A stretch of DNA of 64,000 nt from Pterobdella sp. o SKG-2022. Its lineage: Eukaryota > Annelida > Clitellata > Hirudinida > Piscicolidae. Position numbers and translations under genes: made by a program. Where the stretch lies: contig OZ038324.1 in NCBI GenBank assembly GCA_964035795.1, positions 2,618,128 through 2,682,127 of the forward strand, given 5' to 3'. Below, piece by piece: positions 11,561-43,235 of this stretch; within the stretch, counting starts at the first letter, position 1, and the number at the start of each line of letters is the position of its first letter. The notes under the pieces are model-generated. The model saw only the letters and a list, made by a program, of their open reading frames with translations. It was not told where the DNA came from and searched no databases.

Positions 11561-13040
11561 TTTTCTCTTATTTTGGAAAAAAACTCAGATAATAAAAATC
11601 TCTAAACCATTAATAAATAAGAATTTTTCTAGAAAGCATTCTGCACTTGTCCCAAGGTAGATGAATGCAGTGGAAAGAGTGTGCAAAACGTTATCATTAT
11701 TATGTCCCCTCAACCACGAGTCTTTCTATTCTCATTGAGATTCTCACTAAAACTTCATCTATCATATATTATTGCTTTTTATCTTCTACTGCTGCGTCAA
11801 TAAACACATTTATTACCAAAATTTGGTTATTACGAAAGTGAGCAGTGTTGTATTATTGAATTTCTAATGTACCCAGGTCATTTTGAATGTGAGAGTGGCA
11901 AGAATTAACTTTTTATAAATAAAAAATAGAAAGATGAAACTATAAAAAAATGAAAACTCAAAGAAGAATGATTAACTTTCCAAAAAGCAAAAGAAAATTA
12001 TTTTTTAAAAGATGAGTTTATAATGTATGAAGTTATGGAAGATGGAATTATAAAGGATAAAAGATGCAATTATGAAGGATAAATGATGGAAATGAAAAGG
12101 ATGGGATATACGACTGTAAAAGATGCTTGCTACCGATGAATAACTAATGGTCGGTTTTATTTGGGATGTGGGCTTGCATTTGTAATTGAGATTTCAATTT
12201 TTCATGCTATTGATATATTTAATTTGATAAACACTTGGAAACATGACTGTGATTCTGTTATAGAAACGTTGAAAATTTTTATAATATATTGAAATCAATA
12301 CCTGAGAAGAGAACTTATCCTAAATGAGAATCCATGAATTTATCCAAAAAGTTGTGTTGCCATCCTAGAATTAAAAATGCCTAGTTTTGAGATAATGTTG
12401 AAAGGAGTTTTAAATTCTCTAAAGCTTATTTTTAGTTGTTCTTTTATCAAGTTTCAGCTCCATAATTTTTTGTTTTTCATTTTGCAATCTATAAAGGCTT
12501 AAATACAATGCCGCTTGCACGACTGTGTGCGTGTGTGTGTACGTTTATATATCTGATTATTTTGTGTGTGTCTATGTGATTATTGAAATATAATATATGG
12601 TTTAAATGTGCACATGCTTATATGTGTTGGAAAGTGTGTTTTTGAATGCATTCTCATCACGGCTGAATGACCTACAAACGTGTCTCCAAGCTTAGTAACG
12701 AGAGTACCCATCATTTGTATGTTACTTTTTATATGTGGATGTTTTGTATTTACATTTGAATGTACATATTTATTTGCGTGCGTAGATAGAATCCCTAAGA
12801 ATTAGAGGATTGCTTGACAAAGTCTCAGAAAGTTGTACAACCTGTGTTAGTATGTGTAATTATTTTTGTGTGTGCGTTTGAATATATGTGTTATTCTATG
12901 TGCTGTTTGATAAGTGTATGTCGTGTTTATTGTCTGTGACATTGTCTAAATATAATGGAACTTCGATTTTTGTGTTGTATTGTGTTTTTGATTGTGTGAA
13001 TTATAGTGTACGTGTGAATTTTGTACGTTTTAAATGAAGT
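11561..13040. other. spacer with TG-rich tract
   Basis: AT-rich, no gene found. About 12518-12970 is a loose TG-rich stretch (short TGTGTG and GTGCGTTTG-like runs) that looks like an eroded microsatellite. Confidence 0.5.
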
Positions 13041-13266
13041 AAACATGAAAGTAAGTCGTTTGAAGGTCAGTGGAAGAAACCACTTCTTCCATCCATCTGT
13101 CGAGAAACAAAAATTTGAAAGTGAAAATATTGAATTTTTTTTATTAACAAAAAATTTTTCTAATCAAAATTAATATTATTGATTTTTAAATAACTGTAAC
13201 TGAAAAATTGAACGCTTTACAACTTGAGTCCGCTTTTAATTATTAATCTAAACATAATTTATTTAG

Positions 13267-15103
13267 AAATTTCGCAAACGTCTTATGGGCGAATCAATGA
13301 ATGACCAAAGTAAATAATTTTTACAATATTCAATCATAATATAATATAATCAAATAATCAATATAATCAAATTAAAGTCATAAAAAAGTTTTAACTCTTT
13401 TCAGAAACTACTCCCAACGAAGTAGAGGAAACTGACAAAAAACAGTTGGTCGATAAGCTGCACCAACTTCAAACGACACTTAATGGTTAGCTATTTAATA
13501 AAATGAACGTTTTTATTTATAACTCAAATTTTTTGTGAATATAATTACGTATTATAACTACTTACTTATTAAAATTGGGGTTTTGAACATTACACTCAAT
13601 TAATACATATGAACCTTATAAAATTATATTGGGGTATATGTGCTAAAGATTTGAATTAACAGCAGTCAGCCTAGAATATTAATAAATTTTAGATCAGAAT
13701 TGAGGCAGTTTTTATTGGATTGCTACTCTGAGCTAACATCCAACTAAAATTATATTTATGTTTAATTCAAAATTTTTGTTTTTACACAATGGTAGTTTGT
13801 CTTGCTGTTGTCAGCTAGGATCATCTAGCAAGCCAAATGAGAATGATACAAAAATATCAGTTTGTCAATACTTGCTCCTCAAATCTACAAATATCTTTGT
13901 TATAACAGGAATCCTTCGACTATAGACAGAATATAATTGTAATGACTTCAACATCTCAAGAGACTTGAATGAAAAATAATTTTATTTAAAAAAATAAACA
14001 TTATTAAGTCAATTTTGTTCCAAAATGGGAATTCATACTAACAATGTACTAGTTGCTTTGATGTTTGTAATAAAGGTTATGTATAATTTCAAAACACTAG
14101 TAAATTTATTAAGATACGAAGCTTTAACGAAAAAATCATTAATAAAGATTAGATTTGACATTATATGTAAAGGTAAGATTTACAAAAATATAAATATACA
14201 ACATATAATCATAAAGTAGCTCATATCTACTCAGTAAAATATTTGACAAATACTATTAAGTAAATAAAAATTTTCATTCAAAAAGTGAAGGTGAAGTTAG
14301 TAATAAAAATCTAAGTCTGGTATATCACAATAACTTATAAGATATTAGTAAGTATGACATGATAATAACCAATATAAAGAGCCATATTGTGAGAGAGCAT
14401 GCATAGAAGTAAGGATAGCACTTGGAAGAATACTGATTATAGTATAATGATGATATTCATTGTAATGTAATGCGTTATGTATAAAGCGCTTTTTCTTATA
14501 GATCAAAGCGCTTGCTACAAATTTAATGTAGCGAAAACACACTGTGGAACAGGCGCTACTTGTCGGCCCACGCAGGATCGAACCCGGTAACTTTAAATAA
14601 TTAGTCTAATGCTCTACCATTGAGCTATACGGGCTGACAAATAAAAAATTTTATGGTTATGATAATGATTTCACAGATTTATGGAGCAGAGTTGAATCAG
14701 TGAAAGATGAAAATGTGAAGTTAAAGTCAGAAAATGAGGTTAGTTTTTAATGAAAGTGTTCATATAAAAATAATATTCACAAAAATTAAGTCAACTATGG
14801 GGTCAGTTCTAACTGGGATTTGAACTGCGTAGTTGATAAGTTCCACGGGGCACTACTTCTTTTAAATAAACAATAAATTATCTCTCTTAATAAATAACAC
14901 ACACACAGGTGCTAGGGCAGTACATCGAGAGTCTGATAGGTAGTAGTTCAGTCTTCCAGAAGATTCAGGCTGATCATAAGCAGTATACTATTACCCTTAT
15001 TAGTGCTTATATACAATACGAAATAACAGATTTATTTAACTATCAATTATTTTGTGAAATAAATATTATTATAGTGGTTGTTATTATCACCACTGTTTTA
15101 TAG
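13267..15103 (+). CDS. SCOC: short coiled-coil protein SCOC
   Basis: SCOC is a small ARL1-binding coiled-coil protein of Golgi and endosomes linked to autophagy (family knowledge). I deduce exons 13267-13309, 13405-13485, 14677-14738 and 14909-15103 from phase and alignment. The joined product carries KKQLVDKLHQLQTTLNDLWS, then RVESVKDENVKLKSENE, then VLGQYIESLIGSSSVFQ, matching the SCOC heptad core almost position for position. The first ATG in exon 1 is at 13285. An alternative start is ATGAAA at 13045-13050, directly followed by GTAAGT, which would join exon 1 in frame. The protein is about 120 aa. The 40 or so residues after SSSVFQ are unlike other SCOCs, which stop soon after that motif, so the last exon may be misread or unusually extended. 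Donors are GTAAAT, GTTAGC and GTTAGT. A SINE sits 38 bp before the third exon. Confidence 0.85.
14461..14638 (-). mobile_element. tRNA-derived SINE, copy 1
   Basis: On the minus strand the head is tRNA-like: acceptor GTCAGCC, box A TAGCTCAATGGTAGAGC, an anticodon-arm-like stem, box B GGTTCGATCC, and closing GGCCGAC. The body continues with the family's CACAGTGTGTTTTCGCTACA and AAGCGC motifs. It ends in TTACATTACA, a short direct repeat. It lies in SCOC intron 3. Confidence 0.9.
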
Positions 15104-16160
15104 TTATTATTGTTTTTATTTTTATTATTGTTATAGTTATTAGCATTAGTATATACATTATTATTGCTGTAGTTTTTTCCTTATTAGTAATTCAATGTAA
15201 AATATAGATTTATATAGCGCTTAGTATAATTCATGATTATTATTTTTGAATTAATATTTATTTATTATTTCTTAATAATATTTTTACTTAATTTTTATTT
15301 AATATTTCAAATTTTTTCATCATAATTTCATTTATTCAACAGAATCAGTCTGGAATAAAGTCGACCATGAAAAAACCTACCTAACCCTCTCCAATCATGA
15401 TTATCTATCTACTTATCTACCTACAATCATGATAATCTATCTACTTATCTACCTACAATTATGATTTGCCTACAATCACCAGTCAATTTTGCCTCTTTTA
15501 TATTCTTTTATAAGCCATGCATTTTACATCTAAAATCAACTTGTCGAAATCGTACTATATATGACAACTCTTTATCTTTACTGTAGGTTAAGAATATATT
15601 TTGATCAAAATTAACTTGAATTATTTATTTAATCGATATGAATTCATTTTTAAATATTAATAATTTATATAATTTGAATAAGGCTTTTGATCGTGTTTTC
15701 ACATAGTTTGCTCATTAATCTAAGATAACCACAAAGGTAAATTTATTCAGCGTATGAATCAAACTACACTTAGAAGCTTAAAGACAATGACTATGATGTG
15801 TATAATAATTTAATTTGCTACGCGTAGAATCGAGTGTTAGTTGGCTTCACATTGCTTTCTCAAATTTTTAAATAATTCTAAACGTTGTGTCTCTTTAATG
15901 AAAAGTTAAACATGCGCAAACGCTATCTTCGACCACGTTTAGAAAGACAATAAAACGAGGTATATAATTGAAATGCGATGAAGCGCCTAAAGATTCACGG
16001 ACGGAAGTACAATTTTTGCGTGTGCGACTTCCCTGAAAAATTAAAATTTGGTCCCATGATGACGTCAAAGCTCGAGATAAAAACAACAAAAACCTTGGAA
16101 AGTCCGCGCAAGACGAATTTGAAGACATCGAGGTGCGAATGTGCACAAAAGCTATATTTA
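15104..16160. other. AT-rich spacer, then a less AT-rich patch
   Basis: The first 700 bases are AT-rich with nothing coding. From about 15880 the base composition shifts, with more CG dinucleotides and 67-83-codon ORFs on both strands. None resembles a known protein. The patch may be regulatory sequence linked to the CRE/TATA site just downstream. Confidence 0.3.
15393..15456. repeat. 32-bp tandem duplication
   Basis: Two nearly identical 32-bp units, each starting AATCATGAT and ending ATCTACCTAC, followed by a partial third. It is a local minisatellite. Confidence 0.8.
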
Positions 16161-16168
16161 GGTCATCG

Positions 16169-16184
16169 TGACGTCATATAAAAG
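16169..16184 (+). promoter_or_regulatory. CRE plus TATA-like motif
   Basis: TGACGTCATATAAAAG fuses a perfect palindromic CRE to a TATA box. A second TGACGTCA is about 100 bp upstream (near 16060), and an ATTGG (inverted CCAAT) follows. No convincing plus-strand gene starts downstream, so this is a candidate site and not an assigned promoter. Confidence 0.35.
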
Positions 16185-16355
16185 AAATGATTGGATTGGC
16201 TGTGAGAAAATAATATTTTTGTGAGTTTATCATCATGATGAAGATCAAAGGCGTGGTTGTAATAAAAAAATAAGAAATATAATAAGATTAATAATGAATG
16301 CGACGGAAAATGAGAAAAACAACAACCTCTCTCACGATAACAACGATGGCAACTA

Positions 16356-17012
16356 TTATGAATGGTCATTATCTTTTATGGCGATGGTTCTGTTGAATGT
16401 CTCGTCAAAGTCTACACTCTCTATCAACTCGCTGTACGACTTATCCTCTGTTTCAGCATTACTATTAGTATTACCGTAATATTTATTGGTATTATTACCA
16501 TAATTATCATTACTGTTATTATTGTTAAAAATGTATAAATCGTTTTTATTCTGATCATTATTAGCATTTTGAAACTTGTATAAAGTACAATTTTTATTAT
16601 TAACGTTATAATTACTATTTTTCAAATTCCCCAATTTCGCCACAGCCTCTGCAACCTTAATATTCATCTCATTATCGTCGTGAGAATTATCATCATCGAT
16701 AATATTCTTGTCATTGTTTCTGGGATCATTTTCATTCTTATCAAAATGAATGTTTGAATCTTCGAACATGCGCATTTCTATATTATGACTTTTATCATTA
16801 TCATCTTCATCACTTGAACTATTACCAACATCATCGTCTCTTATCTCACTATCATCATCATCATCATCACTACTACTACTACTACTACCATCATTATCGT
16901 CATCATTACTACTACCACCATCACCATCGTCGTCATCATCCCTTCTTCCACCGTCTTGTAATTCCACTTCACTTCTGACAGCGTCTCCATAACAATTCAA
17001 CATTTCTTCCAT
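16356..17012 (-). CDS. Asp/Asn/Ser-rich hypothetical ORF
   Basis: A 218-codon open frame I do not recognise. The first 80 residues are runs of Asp and Ser from an ATC/GAT-type trinucleotide tract (16843-16945 on the plus strand). The middle and end are Asn-rich, with a short less repetitive segment (NIKVAEAVAKLGNLKNSN) and a C-terminus YSELIESVDFDETFNRT. The acidic repeat alone could arise from microsatellite expansion. The non-repetitive remainder staying open in AT-rich DNA is the only argument for a gene. It may be an exon of a larger gene. Confidence 0.3.
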   Translation of the reverse strand: MEEMLNCYGDAVRSEVELQDGGRRDDDDDGDGGSSNDDDNDGSSSSSSDDDDDDSEIRDDDVGNSSSDEDDNDKSHNIEMRMFEDSNIHFDKNENDPRNNDKNIIDDDNSHDDNEMNIKVAEAVAKLGNLKNSNYNVNNKNCTLYKFQNANNDQNKNDLYIFNNNNSNDNYGNNTNKYYGNTNSNAETEDKSYSELIESVDFDETFNRTIAIKDNDHS

Positions 17013-19699
17013 CTATTTTTCATAATTAAATTTCCATATAATAACAATTGAAAAAATAATCAGAGAATAATAAAAACAATAATAATAATCAATAAATAAT
17101 TAAAAAACCATGCATATTTACAAAGTTGCAAGGGAAACAGCTAAGCTGATAAAAACTTACAAAATAATATATAAATATAATTAATTATGTATTAGTATCC
17201 TATGAAGTTATATGATAGCAAATTTACAATTAGAATCTTTAACCTAGCAAACATTGAGAACACAAATAAATTTTAGATAGAACTCTAGTTTTTCAGATGG
17301 AAAATAAACCATAAGATCAGCTAAACTTATATTCTCACAAACTGTAATTATATTAAACCATCAAGACACTTGATGATGTTACTTTACAATATTAATACAA
17401 TACAATAACGAATATGATTAAAGTAGCACTAACTTTAAGTGTTTCCAGGCCACTATCTTACTAATTACTTTGTTAATGAAAAGCTTTGTACATAATAAAA
17501 TTACATGTTGTGTTCAAATACTTTGCAGTATTTACTTTGGTTAAAAAAGATTATTAGAATATACCAATATAGAGTTTATACAAACTGGAGCATTGAACGA
17601 CAAAGCACTTACAGACATGAAAAGCTCAACATCCTGAAAATCTATTGGAGTGTATCGGATGATGTTCAAGCCTGGAACTCCCTTTTCCAGCACACATTCA
17701 CATATCACTTCCAACAAACAACCCTCGTGCTCTGGTGATGGTAAATAATTTTGGTAGGGTTTTCAAAATAATCAATATAGTAAGTTGATTATAACAAAAG
17801 ACTTGTTTGAACTCGTTTGGAATTCATTACATTTTTTTTTGACTTCCATATTTATAATAAATTTATTTATGAATAAATTAAAACTATTTTTTCAAATTTT
17901 ATACAAAATGATAAAACTGACTAACAGACCTAAATTTATTTCTTGCGTAGTGAGAAGTTTTGTGGAAACTATCAAAAAAGAAGGATTTTTATTTAAGGCA
18001 TCCTTGAGTGTGAGAACAGAGCTTGCGGTGTCATAACTCCCAATTCTATAGCATTGTTAGAATTGTATTAAAGAATTTATTTTGTGAAAATCACAAACCT
18101 CGCAAAAAACCTGACATATTTATTAACATAAATGTTCAAATCTTGAGTTATATTAGCATAAGAAACCGTGAAAAAATCAAACATTTAAATTTTGTGAAAA
18201 GCACTGTGGCTAAAAGTGAAATTCAATATTTACAGCAATGCATTGAATTTCTAATAAACTTCTCATATTTGTGTTCATGCATGAATTTTTACATAAACTA
18301 CTCAAATTTATTTGAAATAACGTTTTTAATTAATTCCAAGTGCACATGGTTTATAAACGAATGCGTTAAAAGATAAGTTTGAACTTGCAATTTTGATTTA
18401 TTATAAATAGAAAGTAAAAATTGAATGAAAAGCAACATGCTCACCAAGAAAAATTAAAATAAGCATTTTAAATAATTTTCAGTAAAAATCTTTTATTTAA
18501 AACAAAGAATAAAAATAGTATTTATAAATATGGTATAAAAACAATAAGTCGATAAATTATTGACTACTGAAACAAATGACGTTGATATGCTGAAATGTAA
18601 TTATTAATATAAAAACTGACTAATATGAAAAAGCAAATGATCACAGCCGAATTTAATGATATTTGATTATAAATCAAAGCTCAAAAAATAACTATACAGT
18701 TGTATTGTATATTTTTACGTTGATTTGAAAACTGAAAATTAATCAAAAAATTTTATTTTCAATGGGCAATATAAAACATTTATATAATTTAATTGGTTAT
18801 GAAACAATAAAGTATTGAAGGAACAATGTTATTTCAACTAAGCAAAGTATTTAAATAGATTATGTTAATCATTTCTCACAGCAAAACTCATTTACTATAA
18901 AAGAATTCATAACAAGTGAAATTAAATTTTTATATTTGATAACGTTAGTTTGAATTACGGAAACCTTAGTTTTATTAAGTTAATAGAGGTGTTTGAATTG
19001 AATAAGTGAAACAATTTCGATGTGAAAAACTGAAAATGAAGCATTTGGTTTTTGAAAAAAAATTTCAAGAACTGATCATTTTGTTCAAAAAAAAAGCTTT
19101 TAAAAAAGTTAATAAAGAAATAGGCAGCCGTGTGTATCCACCCCTGCCAACTCAAGTGAGAGTTGCAGATGGTTTGCAGTGACGGAGGAAGATGAAAGTG
19201 AGCTTTTAGTCACACATTAGTGATTTAAAATCTCAAGTGGTATTTACTTGTTTGTCACTCTTTTTGAAGAATGCCAAAATTGATGAGCTGCATAAAGCAA
19301 ACTGATAAAATGCTAGAAGTTCTTAATACTTTTGCTAAAATTTGATTTTTACTTTAAAATGAATAATGTTATACTTTGAAATGAAAGCCAACATTTTAAA
19401 ATTTAGAAAAATTTTGATGTCTTACCCAGATATATGAAACGAAAGTTTTAAACAATACTATTTAAATACTCATTGCGTTTTATCTCTAAACCAAAAGCAA
19501 CAAATTGTTAGATATTATCACAAAGATAGTGTTGAAATTAGTTAACATAAACTACTCAAACACCAAGGCATTTAAAATTTAATAGGGTTTGAAATTGGAA
19601 TGAAAGAGGAAGTGACGCGGATGATCTGTGATAAAAGTTCATACTTATTTACCTCACTGATATTTTCTAAAGTTTAAATTTTGTTATGTTTTTTATTCA
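17013..19699. other. AT-rich spacer upstream of Wnt11
   Basis: No gene recognised. Open frames at 17505-17738, 17785-18036 and 18023-18376 (77, 83 and 117 codons) match no family and have no clear splice joins. I leave them uncalled. Confidence 0.35.
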
Positions 19700-19735
19700 T
19701 TTTTTCTACACAGAGCATTTTTTCTACACAGAGCA
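19700..19735. repeat. 18-bp perfect tandem duplication
   Basis: TTTTTTCTACACAGAGCA occurs twice head to tail, about 45 bp upstream of a TATA box. It could hold duplicated regulatory sites for Wnt11. Confidence 0.8.
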
Positions 19736-19778
19736 TTTTTTCTTCATTCGTAACTCACAGAAGCTCACGGGTGGCGAG

Positions 19779-19786
19779 TATATAAG
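19779..19786 (+). promoter_or_regulatory. candidate TATA box of Wnt11
   Basis: TATATAAG lies 325 bp upstream of the Wnt11 ATG at 20104, in a slightly less AT-rich setting. A start site near 19810 would give a 5' UTR of about 0.3 kb. The assignment rests on motif and position only. Confidence 0.4.
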
Positions 19787-20103
19787 CGAATGTTTGAGCG
19801 ATGAATGCTATGTGAGTTTTGTTTTATGGCAAGTTTGAAAAAAAGTTTTTTATTAAGTGAAAAAATCTTCAAAAACCTTTTTTTGGCTTTCGTGAGAAAC
19901 CTTGAAAACAATTAAGACTTGATCTATTTAACTCATCCGACATTTAATGGCTTAAGAGATTGAATATTAGAATATTGGCAGAGTATTACATCTGATGAAG
20001 CAGTCATGAATGTGACCTAATTCTTAGCAACTTTGTTCTGCATCAAGTCATTAAGAATCGCAACAAATATTTTCAAAAACGAGCATAAACTGATCAAACC
20101 AAG

Positions 20104-41693
<21,590 letters not shown>

Positions 41694-41816
41694 AAAGTTT
41701 GTTGAGCTGATGGTGTTGGCTGTTCGTTGGTGGTGTTTTGAGATTTGGCTTTAATGAAGATAACCACTCATATAGTAATAGTGAAAACAATTCAAACCAA
41801 CCACTTATCTTAACTA

Positions 41817-41928
41817 AATAACACAAAGCTTTTTGTAAGTTGAACTTATATTATCAGGAATACAAACTTGTATATAAGTTTATATAGATGATAATGTAAG
41901 TTCAACTTACGAAAAGCTTTGTGTTATT
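41817..41928. repeat. palindromic MITE-like element
   Basis: Arms of about 39 bp (41817-41855 and 41890-41928) are near-perfect inverted repeats, beginning AATAACACAAAGC and ending GCTTTGTGTTATT, with a short spacer. It lies 120 bp past the Wnt11 stop. No transposase is present. Confidence 0.85.
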
Positions 41929-43235
41929 CCGTTTATTAAGCGTTTGATTAATTTTTTTTAATTAGGCTTGTATATTTATGAATAATACTGAAATTTTTGT
42001 AACCATATTAATATTTTTTTAATACAAATATCCTCAAATTAATTGCATCATTTACTAGCATCATTTTTTTCATATTTAATATAATTACTTTTGGAAAACC
42101 TTTTGATAGTGATGAGTTAAATAATAACTTTTTTTATTTGACAGCCTAAACAACAATATATCAATTTAAAATATTCATTTATAATCAAAAATTAACCAAT
42201 TGATATGAACAAAGGCTAGTATTGGAAGGTAAGAGAAGTTTTGTCTAATATAGCTGTTATTTTGAGGTAGCTTGTATTTTTTTATTCTGCTTCGACAGTT
42301 GAAGGGCTGATGGAAGGATGGGTAGACTGGTATTAATTGAAGTTTCAACTATTCCAAACTATTTTAATTAAGTGACAAAGAAAAACTGGTGGGTAAATGT
42401 TTTTTGTAAATATTTGTTTTTTTACTTAGCCCATTTTCGTTGGCCTAACAGTCGCTGTTGTACATACAGAGTTGAAGTGATTAAAATTTTCGATGTTCAT
42501 TTCTTTAGTTTTGAATGTATTCATTGATATACTAATCTTTAGGTACTTTAATTAGGTCTGAGAACATTATAGCTATTAATGCTAATTGGTTTCAATTAGT
42601 CTCAGCAGACTTTTAAGCAATTAAGACTACAAACTTTTTCGTTATCAGTTACCATGAATGTGAATCTTTCGTTTTTATCGCCCTTACAACACTTTTGTAT
42701 ACAAACCAGAAAATTTTTAAATTGATGAACACCTCGAAATTTTACATAAATAATTTTGATATCGTGCAAAAAGTAAGAATGACACTTTGAAGTATTTTTC
42801 AACGCATAAAAAAATTTTTCACTTTAAAATAGGGGCATTATAGTTGGCCAATATTTTAACTTCGTTTTATGAGGCGGTTAAATTTAATGTGGGTTGTAAA
42901 TGATATGAGGAAAGACATTAGTTGTACTTTTTAGTCATTTATTTGAAATCTAATGATTTCTATATTTTTTATTAATTTTAAAGTTTTATTTTTAGAAATA
43001 AAATTTTCACCGCGTTGTTATTAGTTTTGGTCAGTGGTTAGAAAACATTAGTAGTGTTTTTAGTAAGAAAAAATTCATCAAAAAGCAAAAAAATCAAAAA
43101 ACTATTCAGTACAATTCCAAATACTTTTCAAAACAGAAGCAAAAAAAATATATTTTGTTTACATTTCTCGCCCCTTTCATTATTTATCATTTCATTCTTT
43201 CTTCTCTTTATTCCTCTTATTCTTCTCAGAACCAC
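41929..43235. other. spacer between convergent Wnt11 and IkappaB genes
   Basis: AT-rich with no recognised ORF. The two genes converge here, so both 3' UTRs should fall in this interval. A minus-strand AATAAA at 43207-43212 lies close after the IkappaB stop. Confidence 0.45.

Noticed and set aside
17785..18376. 83- and 117-codon frames, possibly a gene with a frameshift
   Set aside because: AT-rich, Ile/Phe/Asn/Lys-biased, no motif and no splice joins; chance frames are likely.
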